64,000 bases of DNA from an uncultured Phascolarctobacterium sp. (GCA_900545535.1 UQZN01000005.1:62001-126000), one strand, 5' to 3'; shown: positions 48,283 to 57,748, counted from the first letter of the stretch. A program made the numbers and translations. Notes: generated by a model from the sequence alone, not told the origin.

Positions 48283-48699
48283 ATGTTTGGAAAAAATAAA
48301 AAAGATGTAGTTGCAGTCAGTACTTTACCTTTGGAAGAGTTTGAATTTCTGCTCGGGAAAAATTCCATTTTATGCGGTAATTTGCAGACGAAGGGCGCGT
48401 CCCGTATCGATGGTAACTTTAAAGGGATTATCGTTTCGGAAAACGATGTCCTGATAGGTACGAGCGGCATGATAGAAGCAAATATTTTTGGGGAAAATGT
48501 TACGGTTGCCGGGCACGTCAACGGTAATATCGTGGCGCGCGGGACTTTAGAGATCCTGGCCTCCGGCGTTCTGAACGGAGATGTCAAAGCGGGTAATCTG
48601 GTGGTAGAGACCGGCGCCGTTCTGCGTGGCAATATTGGCGGTATTGAAGGCATCGAGAATCCGGAGCCGCCGCAGGCCCCTGTTACTGAAGAAAAATAA
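48283..48699 (+). CDS. Bactofilin family cytoskeletal protein
   Basis: The 138-residue protein has the bactofilin (DUF583) core at about 25-125: repeated beta-helix turns with G-x-x-x-G-N/D spacing (GNLQTKGASRIDGNFKG, GHVNGNIVARGTLEI, LNGDVKAGNLVVETGAVLRGN) between short disordered ends, the C-terminal one Pro-rich. Bactofilins polymerise without nucleotide and place cell-wall enzymes. The M23 peptidase encoded immediately upstream is the likely partner. Confidence 0.93.
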   Translation: MFGKNKKDVVAVSTLPLEEFEFLLGKNSILCGNLQTKGASRIDGNFKGIIVSENDVLIGTSGMIEANIFGENVTVAGHVNGNIVARGTLEILASGVLNGDVKAGNLVVETGAVLRGNIGGIEGIENPEPPQAPVTEEK

Positions 48700-48740
48700 A
48701 GTGCTGTCCCTGATGTCTGCTGTAGATTTAGAAGAAATAC

Positions 48741-48769
48741 TTGACACTGTAAGCTGCAATTGATAATAT
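48741..48769 (+). promoter_or_regulatory. Promoter of the valS T-box transcript
   Basis: TTGACA (48741-48746), 17-nt spacer, TAATAT (48764-48769). Confidence 0.85.
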
Positions 48770-48775
48770 TATAGC

Positions 48776-49045
48776 TGTCTAAATTTATATTTTTAATGAC
48801 GATGAACGGAAGTAGTAAAAGTACGGAGTTTACAGAGAGGATATGCCCGGCTGCAACATATCCAGCTTTATGGCTTTGAAGTCGTCCGCGAGTCGGTGAG
48901 CTGAACAGAAGTAGGTTCATCCGTAGGCGCACGTTACGCGTTTCAAGTGTCCGGATCGGTTTTTGGCTTTAGATTCGGGAAAATAGGTGGTACCGCGGAA
49001 TTTTTCGTCCTGTTCTTAATATGGAACAGGACGTTATTTATTTTT
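48776..49045 (+). ncRNA. T-box riboswitch controlling valS
   Basis: The leader has Stem I landmarks (GAACGGAAGTAG, CAGAGAGGATATGCC, ATATCC) and a specifier region around GAAGTCGTCC, where GTC would be a valine codon. The T-box AGGTGGTACCGCG lies at 48985-48997. A terminator CGTCCTGTTC / GAACAGGACG (49006-49033) with TTATTTATTTTT follows. Uncharged tRNA-Val should stabilise the antiterminator and switch on valS. The exact specifier codon was not proven by folding. Confidence 0.93.
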
Positions 49046-49058
49046 AGGAGGCTGTAAA

Positions 49059-51713
49059 ATGGCAGAAGAACACAATATACCAAAGGTTTATGATCCGGCG
49101 TCAGTCGAGAAAAAATGGTATAAATATTGGGAAGAGCATCGTTATTTCCATGCTGAAGTAGAAGCTGACAAAAAGCCGTTCAGCATCGTGATCCCGCCGC
49201 CGAATATTACCGGTCAGCTGCATATGGGCCATGCGCTGGATAATACGCTGCAGGATATTTTGATCCGCTGGCATAGAATGATGGGCGATAATACTTTGTG
49301 GATGCCCGGCTATGACCATGCTGGTCTGGCTACGCAGATCAAGGTAGAGGAAGTTTTGAAAAAAGAAGAAGGCAAGACCAGGTATGATCTGGGCCGTGAG
49401 GAATTTATCAAACGCGTCTGGGAATGGAAGGACAAGTACGGCGACCGTATCATCGAGCAGCTGAAAAGTCTGGGTGTTTCCTGTGATTGGGAGCGCAAAC
49501 GCTTTACGATGGACGAGGGCTGTTCACAGGCAGTACGCGAGGTTTTTGTTTCTTTGTATGAAAAAGGGCTGATCTACCAGGGCAGCCGCATCACTAACTG
49601 GTGTGTCAACTGCAATACCGCTTTAAGTGATATTGAGGTGGAACATGAAGATGATGCCGGCAATCTGTGGTATGTCCGTTATCCTGTTGTGGGTGAAGCT
49701 GATACCTATCTGACTATTGCCACTACCCGTCCTGAGACGATGCTGGGCGATACTGCCGTCGCGGTAAATCCTGAAGATCCGCGTTATGGGCATCTGGTCG
49801 GCAAAATGCTGCAGCTGCCGCTGACTGACCGTCAGATCCCTATCATTGCTGACAGCTATGTTGACCTGGAGTTTGGTACCGGTGCTGTTAAGATCACGCC
49901 TGCTCATGACCCTAACGATTTTGAAATGGGGATGCGCCATAATCTGGAGAGCATCGTCGTTATCGGCATGGATGGGAATATGACTGAAGAAGCCGGGAAG
50001 TTTGCAGGGCAGGAGCGGTATGAATGCCGCCGCAATCTGGTCAGCGAGCTGCAGGAAAAAGGCTATTTGGTAAAGATCGAAGAGCATAATCATGCTGTCG
50101 GGCATTGCCAGCGCTGCCGCAGCGTCATAGAGCCGTTGGTTTCCAAACAGTGGTTTGTGAAGATGGAGCCTTTGGTAAAGGCGGCTGTGGATTGCGTCGA
50201 GGATGGCAGGACGCAGTTTGTGCCTGAGCGTTTTACGAAAACCTATACCGGCTGGATGGAAAATATCCGTGATTGGTGTATTTCCCGCCAGATCTGGTGG
50301 GGACATCGGATCCCTGTATGGTATTGCGATGATTGCGGCGAGGTTATTGCGTCGCGTGTCGATATCGATAAATGTCCGAAATGCGGCGGCGCCGTGCATC
50401 AGGATGAAGATGCGCTGGACACGTGGTTCAGTTCGGCTTTATGGCCGTTTTCCACGATGGGCTGGCCTGAAAAAACGCCGCTGCTGAAGCAGTTTTATCC
50501 CACCAGTGTTTTGGTGACCGGTTATGACATCATCTTCTTCTGGGTAGCACGGATGCTGATCATGGGGATGGAATTTATGAAGGATATTCCTTTTGATAAG
50601 GTCTTTATTCATGGTCTGGTGCGTGACAGTCAGGGACGTAAGATGAGTAAATCGCTGGGCAATGGTATCGATCCGCTGGAAGTTATCGAAAAGTATGGTG
50701 CGGATACTTTGCGCTTTATGCTGATCACAGGCAATACACCCGGTAATGATATGCGTTTTTACTGGGAACGTGTGGAAGCGACACGTAATTTTGCCAATAA
50801 GATCTGGAATGCGTCGCGCTTTGCGCTGATGAATATGGAAGGCTATGATGCCGGTGCCAAACAGGCTCCCTACACGCTTGCTGATCAGTGGATACTTTCG
50901 CGGCTGCAGCATACGGCTAAGGATGTTACCGAACTTTTGGGACGGTTTGAACTGGGCGAAGCAGGCCGCCTTATTTATGATTTTATCTGGAGCGAGGTTT
51001 GTGACTGGTATATCGAACTGGCGAAGCCGCGTCTTTATAATAAAGAGGACGCAGAGGCCAGAGCTACGGCGCAGCATGTGCTGGCAGAGGTGCTGACTTC
51101 GGCCATGAAATTACTGCATCCGTATATGCCGTTTATTACCGAAGAGATCTATCAGTGCCTGCCGCATGAAGGCGACAGCATCATGATCGCGTCCTGGCCT
51201 GTTGCTGACGAGTCTTTGATCGATGATAAGGCGGAAGCAGGGATGACGGCCATTATGGAAAGCATCAAGGCTATCCGGAATATGCGGGCAGAGGTCAACG
51301 CGGCGCCCGGTAAAAAGGTGCCGGCGATTTTGCTGGTAAATGCCGAGCTGCGCGAGGTCGTAGAGGCTAATAAGAGTTATATCAGGCTGATGGGCAGTAT
51401 CGATGAGCTCACGATCGCTGATATTGGTGCTGATAAGCCTGAAAACGCCATGGCTGCCGTTATTGTAGGTATCGAGGTATATTTACCTCTGGCCGGGTTG
51501 ATCGATGTAGAAAAAGAGACTCAGCGTCTTAATAAAGAACTGGAAAATATGGATAAGGAAATCAAACGTGTTACCGGGAAGCTGAATAATGCAGGCTTTT
51601 TAGCGAAGGCTCCGGCTGACGTAGTTGAAAAGGAAAAAGCTAAAGCAGAGGAACTGAGCGGCAAAATGGAAGCTGTAAAAGAACGTCTGGCTTATTTGGC
51701 GACTTTAAAGTAA
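49059..51713 (+). CDS. valS: Valyl-tRNA synthetase
   Basis: The 884-residue class I synthetase has the HIGH-type motif HMGHALDN (about 54) in PPPNITGQLHMGH, an editing (CP1) domain (TTRPETMLGD, GTGAVKITPAHDPNDFE), zinc-knuckle Cys pairs CDDC...CPKC (about 427-447), KMSKS in GRKMSKSLGNG, an anticodon-binding helical domain and the C-terminal coiled coil. It charges tRNA-Val and edits threonine. RBS TAGGAGG; expression is under the T-box upstream. Confidence 0.98.
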   Translation: MAEEHNIPKVYDPASVEKKWYKYWEEHRYFHAEVEADKKPFSIVIPPPNITGQLHMGHALDNTLQDILIRWHRMMGDNTLWMPGYDHAGLATQIKVEEVLKKEEGKTRYDLGREEFIKRVWEWKDKYGDRIIEQLKSLGVSCDWERKRFTMDEGCSQAVREVFVSLYEKGLIYQGSRITNWCVNCNTALSDIEVEHEDDAGNLWYVRYPVVGEADTYLTIATTRPETMLGDTAVAVNPEDPRYGHLVGKMLQLPLTDRQIPIIADSYVDLEFGTGAVKITPAHDPNDFEMGMRHNLESIVVIGMDGNMTEEAGKFAGQERYECRRNLVSELQEKGYLVKIEEHNHAVGHCQRCRSVIEPLVSKQWFVKMEPLVKAAVDCVEDGRTQFVPERFTKTYTGWMENIRDWCISRQIWWGHRIPVWYCDDCGEVIASRVDIDKCPKCGGAVHQDEDALDTWFSSALWPFSTMGWPEKTPLLKQFYPTSVLVTGYDIIFFWVARMLIMGMEFMKDIPFDKVFIHGLVRDSQGRKMSKSLGNGIDPLEVIEKYGADTLRFMLITGNTPGNDMRFYWERVEATRNFANKIWNASRFALMNMEGYDAGAKQAPYTLADQWILSRLQHTAKDVTELLGRFELGEAGRLIYDFIWSEVCDWYIELAKPRLYNKEDAEARATAQHVLAEVLTSAMKLLHPYMPFITEEIYQCLPHEGDSIMIASWPVADESLIDDKAEAGMTAIMESIKAIRNMRAEVNAAPGKKVPAILLVNAELREVVEANKSYIRLMGSIDELTIADIGADKPENAMAAVIVGIEVYLPLAGLIDVEKETQRLNKELENMDKEIKRVTGKLNNAGFLAKAPADVVEKEKAKAEELSGKMEAVKERLAYLATLK

Positions 51714-51719
51714 CAGCCG

Positions 51720-51750
51720 AAGCGGCGCGGATACTCCGCGCCGCTTTTTG
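51720..51750 (+). terminator. Terminator after valS
   Basis: AGCGGCGCGG / CCGCGCCGCT with loop ATACT and then TTTTTG. folC begins 23 nt later, so read-through is possible. Confidence 0.88.
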
Positions 51751-51773
51751 TGTGTTGATCATTGGAGGTTAAT

Positions 51774-53078
51774 ATGAATTATCAGGAAAGTCTGGCCTAT
51801 CTGGACAGCTTGGGCAAATTTGGTATTCGTTTGGGTATGGAGCGTATTGAAGGATTACTGCGGGAGTTAGGCAATCCGGAACAGCAGATAAAAACAATCC
51901 ATGTAACAGGAACAAATGGCAAAGGGTCCGTCAGCAGTATGATCACTAATATTTTACTGGCGGCCAATTTAAAAACAGGTAAGTTCACTTCGCCGCATTT
52001 GGTCAAATATAATGAACGGATCACTATTAACGGGCAGGACATCGACGATGACAGCTTTGCAGATTTGCTGACCATTGTTAAAACAGCGGCAGACAGCGTA
52101 GTAGCAAAGGGAGTTTGTGAGCAGCCGACACAGTTTGAGGTTTTGACTGCTGCTGCTTTTTTATATTTTGCTTTGGAAAATGTTGATTACGCAGTAATTG
52201 AAGTGGGGATGGGCGGACTTTGGGATTCGACAAATGTTATTACTCCAATAGTTTCGGTTATTACCAACGTCAGCCTGGACCATACTGACCGCTGCGGAAA
52301 AACTGTGGAGCGTATCGCGATGCAGAAAGCCGGCATTATTAAGGAAAACGTGCCGGTAGTGACTGCGGCAGAAGGTGACGACGCGCTGGGACCGATCAAA
52401 GCCGTTGCGATGTTCAAGCAGGCCAAGCTGTATATTTATGGCCGTGCCTTTTGGGGTACGGAAGTAGAAAGCTCGATGGAGGGACAGACTTTTACCTTGC
52501 ATGCCGGCGAGTATTACAGCTCTGATTACAGCATCAGACTGCCGGGAGAACATCAAATCGCGAATACGTCCGTAGCTATAGTAGCGGCCAAACTGGTCTC
52601 CAAGCAGGATGACAGGATCAACGAGCTGGCTTTGCATATAGGCGTTGCCAACACTGTCTGGCCGGGAAGATTGGAGCGGATCGCTCAAGCGCCTGATGTG
52701 ATTTTAGACGGCGCGCATAATCCGGCCGGAGCGGAGGCTCTGAGAAAGGCTCTGGATAAGTATTATCCTGAGGGCAAAAGGATCTTTGTTTTGGGAATGA
52801 TGGGTGACAAAGATATGACAGGAGTTATAAGCAGACTGATCAGACCTATGGACATCGTCTATACAGTAAAAGCTGATGACGGAGCCAGGGCTGCTGCGGC
52901 CGAAGAACTGGCAGGACTTGTGGGAGTGCAGGCTTTAGCTATGAGCAGTCTGGCGGATGCGTATGAAGCGGCCGTAAGCAGGGCTGATTCCGACAGCGTC
53001 GTGTGTATCTGTGGTTCTCTTTATTTAGTAGGCAATTTTAAGAATCTGCTCCTGAACGTGAAAGCAGGGTGTCATTGA
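51774..53078 (+). CDS. folC: Folylpolyglutamate synthase / dihydrofolate synthase
   Basis: ATG 51774 with GGAGG 5 nt upstream gives 434 residues. The Mur-ligase-type ATPase shows the P-loop HVTGTNGKGSVSSM (about 45-58), the omega-loop region TSPHLVKYNERI, VEVGMGGLWDSTNVI, TNVSLDHTD and the C-terminal domain DGAHNPAGAEAL. It adds glutamate to folates and may form dihydrofolate. It follows valS as in many Firmicutes, and its TGA shares a base with the ATG of the next gene. Confidence 0.95.
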   Translation: MNYQESLAYLDSLGKFGIRLGMERIEGLLRELGNPEQQIKTIHVTGTNGKGSVSSMITNILLAANLKTGKFTSPHLVKYNERITINGQDIDDDSFADLLTIVKTAADSVVAKGVCEQPTQFEVLTAAAFLYFALENVDYAVIEVGMGGLWDSTNVITPIVSVITNVSLDHTDRCGKTVERIAMQKAGIIKENVPVVTAAEGDDALGPIKAVAMFKQAKLYIYGRAFWGTEVESSMEGQTFTLHAGEYYSSDYSIRLPGEHQIANTSVAIVAAKLVSKQDDRINELALHIGVANTVWPGRLERIAQAPDVILDGAHNPAGAEALRKALDKYYPEGKRIFVLGMMGDKDMTGVISRLIRPMDIVYTVKADDGARAAAAEELAGLVGVQALAMSSLADAYEAAVSRADSDSVVCICGSLYLVGNFKNLLLNVKAGCH

Positions 53079-54364
53079 TGGCTGCTGCGGCTGAAAAATA
53101 TGCCTGTCTGGAAAAATATGTGTATTGGCTGTTATTGTTTACGATAGCGGTCATTCCTTTGCAGCAGGAGGTGACGGCGGCGCTGGTTGCGGTTACAGGT
53201 ATCTGTGGCCTGGCTGTTGCGTTTTTGCGGCGTCATGTTCCGAGGCAGCCTGTTCTGCCGCGCGCGGTACAGCTTTTGCTGTGGCTGCTGTTACTGCTTG
53301 GCTATTGGTCGCTGCACAATTCAGCTGATGAGGCGTTGTCTACCTACAATTTTATTTATGTTGTGGGACAGTATACTGTGCTGGTGTGGCTGCTGCTGCA
53401 CTATGGTTCAGGACCCGACCGGGACGGTACGTCGGTGCTGGATTGGCGGCAGTGGCAAAACTGGCCCCGGCCTCTGCAGATACTAAGCGTTTTTTTAGGG
53501 ATGTCGCTGCTGGTTTCCGGTTATGGTATTGTGCAGCATTTTACCGGCGTTGTGCCGACTGAGGCCTGGGTCGATAATGACGCTTTTCCTGAATTGAAAA
53601 CACGGGTTATTTCTACTTTGGTCAATCCTAATATTTTAGGCGGATATTTGGTACTGGTCATTTCTGTGGCGATAGGGCTGCTGAGCACCAGCCGGGAAAA
53701 ATCGTGGCGGCTGGTGCTGGGCGTCTGCGTTTTGGCAGCGGGTCTGTGCCTGCTTTATACATATTCCAGAGGTAATTGGGTCGCTTTCGCTGCGGCGCTG
53801 GTGTTGTTTTGCCTATGCTTCTGCCGGCGGGCGTTGTTACCGCTGCTGGGCGTCGGTATGCTGGGGATCTGGTTTGCCGGCGGCGCTGTCTGGCACAGGC
53901 TGATTTCTATTTTTGGTACCGAGGATACTTCTGTTGCTTTAAGGTTTGCCTATCTTGAAAGTACTTTATTTATTATCGAAGAGCATCCGTGGGGCGTTGG
54001 CTGGTACGGATATCAGTTTATCTATCCGGAATATGATTTTTATCTTAATAATCCCAATGTGATCATGTACCATTGCCATAATTTGTTGCTGAATATCACA
54101 GCGGAGCTTGGCTGGCAGGGCTTGATAGTATTTTTGCTTTTGTGGGGCTGCGTTATCTGGAAAGCTGTTGAACTGGCACGCTTTGGCAAACGTGAGTGGC
54201 TGCAGGGGTTCGGTCGGGGATATTTGATGGCGGCAGCAGGTATTTTGGTAGGCGGGCTTACCGATCATGTTTATTTTAATATGCAGATGGGCCTGTTGTT
54301 TTGGCTCTTTGCAATTTTAATAATGGTATGTTCAGAATTTAACAAAAAATTAACAGAAACATAA
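53078..54364 (+). CDS. O-antigen ligase (WaaL/Wzy_C) family membrane protein
   Basis: ATG 53078 overlaps the folC stop (TGATG) and gives 428 residues. About ten to twelve transmembrane segments surround a large loop (about 130-210) with the family motifs TLVNPNILGGYL, YTYSRGNWVAF and, later, HPWGVGWYGYQFIYP and YHCHNLLLNITAELGWQG. O-antigen ligase-family proteins transfer or polymerise lipid-linked glycans at the outer leaflet. In a diderm Firmicute this suits LPS or surface polysaccharide assembly. No glycan cluster is adjacent. Confidence 0.85.
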   Translation: MAAAAEKYACLEKYVYWLLLFTIAVIPLQQEVTAALVAVTGICGLAVAFLRRHVPRQPVLPRAVQLLLWLLLLLGYWSLHNSADEALSTYNFIYVVGQYTVLVWLLLHYGSGPDRDGTSVLDWRQWQNWPRPLQILSVFLGMSLLVSGYGIVQHFTGVVPTEAWVDNDAFPELKTRVISTLVNPNILGGYLVLVISVAIGLLSTSREKSWRLVLGVCVLAAGLCLLYTYSRGNWVAFAAALVLFCLCFCRRALLPLLGVGMLGIWFAGGAVWHRLISIFGTEDTSVALRFAYLESTLFIIEEHPWGVGWYGYQFIYPEYDFYLNNPNVIMYHCHNLLLNITAELGWQGLIVFLLLWGCVIWKAVELARFGKREWLQGFGRGYLMAAAGILVGGLTDHVYFNMQMGLLFWLFAILIMVCSEFNKKLTET

Positions 54365-54390
54365 CCATAAGGAGAAGAATTAGATTTAGC

Positions 54391-54419
54391 TTTACAGGAA
54401 AAACTTGGCAAGTTAAAAT
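54391..54419 (+). promoter_or_regulatory. Promoter of the hydrogenase accessory operon
   Basis: TTTACA (54391-54396), 17-nt spacer, TAAAAT (54414-54419), 36 nt before the start at 54456 with RBS AGGGGGAG. Confidence 0.7.
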
Positions 54420-54455
54420 AAAATCAGAGAAATATGGAATCGTAGGGGGAGCAGT

Positions 54456-54821
54456 ATGGATTTAAGGGATGTGCAAAAACTTTTGGATGCTAAAATCTGC
54501 GCGGGCGGAGAATATCTGGACCGGCAGGTTGAAACCTGCTGCGGGTCGGATCTTATGAGCGATGTTTTAGCATTTACAAAATGTAAAACTTTGCTTTGTA
54601 CGGGGCTTTCTAATATGCAGGTGATACGAACTGCTGATATGACAGATTTGTGCGGTGTTATTCTGGTGCGGGGAAAACTGCCGGGAGAAGATATGCTGCG
54701 CGAAGCGGCAAAAAATAAGCTCCCGATCATGTCGACCGACTATACGTTGTTTGAGGCCTGCGGTATTCTTTACAGCAACGGCTTAAGAGGCTGTTCGAGA
54801 AAGGCGGAGAGCAATGAGTGA
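54456..54821 (+). CDS. DRTGG-domain-like protein of the hydrogenase locus (first copy)
   Basis: The 121-residue protein starts LRDVQKLLDAKICAGGEYLD and continues with a Rossmann-like repeat of short strands (LLCTGL, GVILVRGKLP, LPIMSTDY). This pattern is typical of the small DRTGG/HPr-kinase-N-terminal-like proteins next to clostridial [FeFe] hydrogenase genes. The family has no kinase domain; a ligand-binding regulatory role is suggested in the literature but not proven. Its gene overlaps the next by 8 nt. A second, related gene lies at 56637. Confidence 0.75.
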   Translation: MDLRDVQKLLDAKICAGGEYLDRQVETCCGSDLMSDVLAFTKCKTLLCTGLSNMQVIRTADMTDLCGVILVRGKLPGEDMLREAAKNKLPIMSTDYTLFEACGILYSNGLRGCSRKAESNE

Positions 54822-55257
54822 TTCTAAATCGGTAAAAATACATTATGATGTTGCCGGTGACGATTTTGACAGAGCCGGGGAAGCTTCCGCCGGGTTGAAG
54901 CGGCTGCTGCAGAAAATAGGCGTTCCTGCTGATATTATCAGGCGTATTGCCATTGGAACCTATGAAGCGGAAATGAATGTGATCATTCATGCTGGCGGCG
55001 GCCAGGTAGATGCTGAGATTTTCCCGGAAGAAACTGTTGTCTGCATTGCTGATCAGGGGCCTGGGATTCCTGACATCAAACTGGCGATGCAGGAAGGCTG
55101 GTCTACGGCTCCCGATCATGTAAGGCAAATGGGCTTTGGCGCCGGGATGGGGCTGCCGAATATGATAAAATGTTCGGATGATTTTGATATCCAGTCAACA
55201 GTTGGTTCCGGTACTAATATCAAGATGAAATTCAGACATATCAGTGAAGACTTATAA
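54814..55257 (+). CDS. RsbW/SpoIIAB-like ATP-binding protein of the hydrogenase locus
   Basis: This 147-residue GHKL ATPase has the N-box YEAEMNVIIHAGGG, G1 ADQGPGIPD and G2 GFGAGMGLPNM. It resembles anti-sigma-factor kinases such as SpoIIAB/RsbW but could be another Ser/Thr kinase. It sits in an overlapping cluster with the DRTGG-like and hydrogenase-like genes, as in many clostridial hyd loci, so it is a candidate regulator of hydrogenase expression or activity. Confidence 0.85.
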   Translation: MSDSKSVKIHYDVAGDDFDRAGEASAGLKRLLQKIGVPADIIRRIAIGTYEAEMNVIIHAGGGQVDAEIFPEETVVCIADQGPGIPDIKLAMQEGWSTAPDHVRQMGFGAGMGLPNMIKCSDDFDIQSTVGSGTNIKMKFRHISEDL

Positions 55258-55270
55258 GAGAGGTGATACG

Positions 55271-56650
55271 ATGGCTGGGGGATATTTTCATTCCATACGC
55301 TTTTTGCGGCCGCAATGCCAGGGCTGCGTAACGTGCGTTAAAGCTTGTCCGACTGAAGCCATTCGTGTCCGCAACGGTAAAGCCGAACTTATTGAAGCGC
55401 GTTGTATTGATTGCGGTGAGTGCTTACGGCGTTGTGGCTATCATGCTATTGTAGCAGAGACGGATAAACTGGAAGAAATTGAACAGTTCAAATATAATAT
55501 TGCATTGCCTCCGCCGTCTTTATACGCGCAGTTCCCGCCGGAAATAAGTGCGGCGGCAATTTGGGAGGGCTTGCATCGGCTGGGGTTTGATGAAATTTTT
55601 GATGTAGCAGTAGCTTCAGAATATATTTCTTTGGAAATTGCTGCTTACCTGAAAAATTATAACGGCGGCAGAAAACCTTTGATTTCCTGCACCTGTCCGG
55701 CAGTCTTAAGACTGATCCAGGTCAAATTTCCGGAACTCATCAAACAAGTCGTGCCTGTACTGCCGCCGACGGAGGCTGCTGCTATTTATGTGAAAAATGA
55801 AGTCATGCAGCGTACCGGTTTGCAGGCAGAAGAAATAGGCGTCTGGTTTATTGCTCCGTGCCCTTCCAAAAATGCTAATATCAGACAATCCGTTGATGTC
55901 CTGCATACGCAGATCAACGGCAGCTTAAGCATTTCGGAGATTTACGGAAAATTGCTGAAAATCATGGGCGGCGAAATCCAGCCGGAGCAAAAAGTTACCG
56001 CCGGCTCTTCTTATGGCCTGGGCTGGGGCAGCTATGGCGGGGAACTGGCAGCTGCCGGGATCGAGAACGGTCTGGCGGTGAATGGCATCAATGATGTCTA
56101 TGACGTGCTGGAACAGATTTCACTGAATAAGATGCGCGATGTTGATTATGTAGAATGCTCTGCCTGCAGCGGCGGCTGTATTGGCGGCCCGCTGACTGCT
56201 GAAAATAAATTCGTGGCTGAGAAAAATCTGAAATTAAGACTGAGCGCGATGCGCCTGAACGAACCGGAGGAACGTCTGGCAACGATGGCTCAGAGTATGG
56301 TCTGCAAGGATTTCCCCCAATCGGCTTCTTATGTAAAAAAATTGATTCCGCGTCCGATGATGCAGCTGGATGACGATATTTTGGAAGCTATGAAGAAATT
56401 TGAAAAGATGGAAGAGGTCCTCAGAGCTTTGCCGGGGCTTGACTGTGGCGCCTGTGGGGCGCCAAGCTGTCAATGTCTGGCGGAAGATATCGTGCAGGGC
56501 AAAGCTAATGAAATCGATTGTATTTTTAAACTGAGAAGCAGTGTAAAGCGTTTGGCGCATGGAATGCTGGAGCTGGCAAAACAGATACCCATTGCCAGTG
56601 AGCCGGATGAAGAGCTGCGGGAGGATGGTGAAAGCGATGCAAGTACGTGA
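55271..56650 (+). CDS. Iron-hydrogenase-like Fe-S protein (putative sensory/accessory)
   Basis: ATG 55271 with AGAGAGGTGA upstream gives 459 residues. Domains in order: two [4Fe-4S] ferredoxin motifs (CQGCVTCVKACP; CIDCGECLRRCG), an iron-hydrogenase large-subunit domain (about 90-365), and a C-terminal Fe-S domain (CGACGAPSCQCLAEDI). The H-cluster-binding Cys loops are altered but the Cys are kept: ISCTCPAV (usually TSCSPGW), APCPSKN (usually MPCTAKK) and CSACSGGCIGG (usually MACPGGCIGG). There is no PAS domain. This group of hydrogenase homologues is thought to sense or tune H2; activity is unproven. Confidence 0.85.
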   Translation: MAGGYFHSIRFLRPQCQGCVTCVKACPTEAIRVRNGKAELIEARCIDCGECLRRCGYHAIVAETDKLEEIEQFKYNIALPPPSLYAQFPPEISAAAIWEGLHRLGFDEIFDVAVASEYISLEIAAYLKNYNGGRKPLISCTCPAVLRLIQVKFPELIKQVVPVLPPTEAAAIYVKNEVMQRTGLQAEEIGVWFIAPCPSKNANIRQSVDVLHTQINGSLSISEIYGKLLKIMGGEIQPEQKVTAGSSYGLGWGSYGGELAAAGIENGLAVNGINDVYDVLEQISLNKMRDVDYVECSACSGGCIGGPLTAENKFVAEKNLKLRLSAMRLNEPEERLATMAQSMVCKDFPQSASYVKKLIPRPMMQLDDDILEAMKKFEKMEEVLRALPGLDCGACGAPSCQCLAEDIVQGKANEIDCIFKLRSSVKRLAHGMLELAKQIPIASEPDEELREDGESDAST

Positions 56651-56981
56651 AGTTATGGAAAGCCTGGGGTTGAAGCTGGTGACTAAGGAAGTTTCTGTAG
56701 AGGCGGACGTTGTTGGCGGCTATGCTTCTGATCTTTTGAGCAATGTTATGGGACAGGCAGCACCGGGTATGGTCTGGGTGACAATGCAGGGGCATCAGAA
56801 TATAGCGGCAGTTGCGTCTTTGATCGGACTGTCTGCAGTTATAGTGGCTGGCGATGCGCCCATAGAAGAGGATACTTTGAAAAAAGCAGAGCAGAATGAT
56901 GTTGTGATCTTGGCTACGCCTTTGCCTGCTTACGATGTTATTGGTAAGCTTTACGAGCTTGGTATCAGGAATGTGCAATGA
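56637..56981 (+). CDS. DRTGG domain protein of the hydrogenase locus (second copy)
   Basis: ATG 56637 overlaps the preceding gene by 14 nt and gives 114 residues; GGAGG lies 12 nt upstream. MQVREVMESLGLKLVTKEVS, GGYASDLLSNVM and VWVTMQGHQNIAAVASL are typical of DRTGG-domain proteins of hydrogenase loci, with alternating strand-helix units. It is probably a ligand-binding regulatory protein. Its stop overlaps the next start (ATGA). Confidence 0.78.
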   Translation: MQVREVMESLGLKLVTKEVSVEADVVGGYASDLLSNVMGQAAPGMVWVTMQGHQNIAAVASLIGLSAVIVAGDAPIEEDTLKKAEQNDVVILATPLPAYDVIGKLYELGIRNVQ

Positions 56982-57748
56982 AAACCCTTATCGGAGATTT
57001 TCATATTCATACCCTGCTTTCACCCTGTGCCGAGATTGAAATGACGCCGCATCATATAGTGATGCAGGCTGCTGAATATGGCGTGCAGCTGTTGGCGGTC
57101 ACCGATCATAATGCCTCAGCTAATGCTGTGGCCGCAGTTCAGGCCGGGGAGCGGTATGGTGTTAAGGTTTTTCCGGGCATGGAGGTTGAATGCAGGGAAG
57201 AAGCGCATATAGTGGCGCTGTTTGATAATCTGAAGCAGCTGCGGCGCTGGCAGAAAATAGTTGATTTTTCGATGCGTGGTCTTAAGAATATTCCTGAACG
57301 TTTTGGGGCGCAGTTTGTCGTTGATGATGACGATAATTTTGTTGCGGAAGAAGAGCGGATGCTTTTAGGACCGTTGCAGCTTTCCGCTCAGGAAGTAGTG
57401 CGGAAAGTAAATGAGATCGGCGGGCTGTGCCTGGCTGCCCACATAGACCGGCCTGCATACAGTTTGCTGATGCAGCTGGGCTTTATTCCTCCTGATATGG
57501 GCTTGGCAGGCGTAGAGATAAGCCGCAACAGTTTAGCTGAACTGACGCAGCTTAAGCTGAAAAGACTAGCTGGTGATTTGCCCTATGTTACTAATTCTGA
57601 CGCGCACAGGATGCTTGAATTTTTAGAAGGGCCTAAAAACCGGATCACGATCGAAGAGGCAACTGTGGCAGAATTAAAACTGGCCCTTGCGGGAAAAGCT
57701 GGCCGCAGTTGGCTTCCAGGTTATTTTATTAGTGATCTTAAATATTAG
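56978..57748 (+). CDS. PHP-domain metal-dependent phosphoesterase
   Basis: This 256-residue PHP protein has the metal-ligand motifs DFHIHTLLSPC (about 7-17), TDHNA (about 42-46), the Glu of GMEVECREEAHIV, LAAHIDRP (about 150-157) and TNSDAH (about 206-211). PHP enzymes hydrolyse phosphoesters of small molecules or nucleic acids. It is encoded in the same position in clostridial hyd operons, where its substrate is unknown. It overlaps the previous gene by 4 nt and ends the accessory cluster. Confidence 0.88.
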   Translation: MKTLIGDFHIHTLLSPCAEIEMTPHHIVMQAAEYGVQLLAVTDHNASANAVAAVQAGERYGVKVFPGMEVECREEAHIVALFDNLKQLRRWQKIVDFSMRGLKNIPERFGAQFVVDDDDNFVAEEERMLLGPLQLSAQEVVRKVNEIGGLCLAAHIDRPAYSLLMQLGFIPPDMGLAGVEISRNSLAELTQLKLKRLAGDLPYVTNSDAHRMLEFLEGPKNRITIEEATVAELKLALAGKAGRSWLPGYFISDLKY

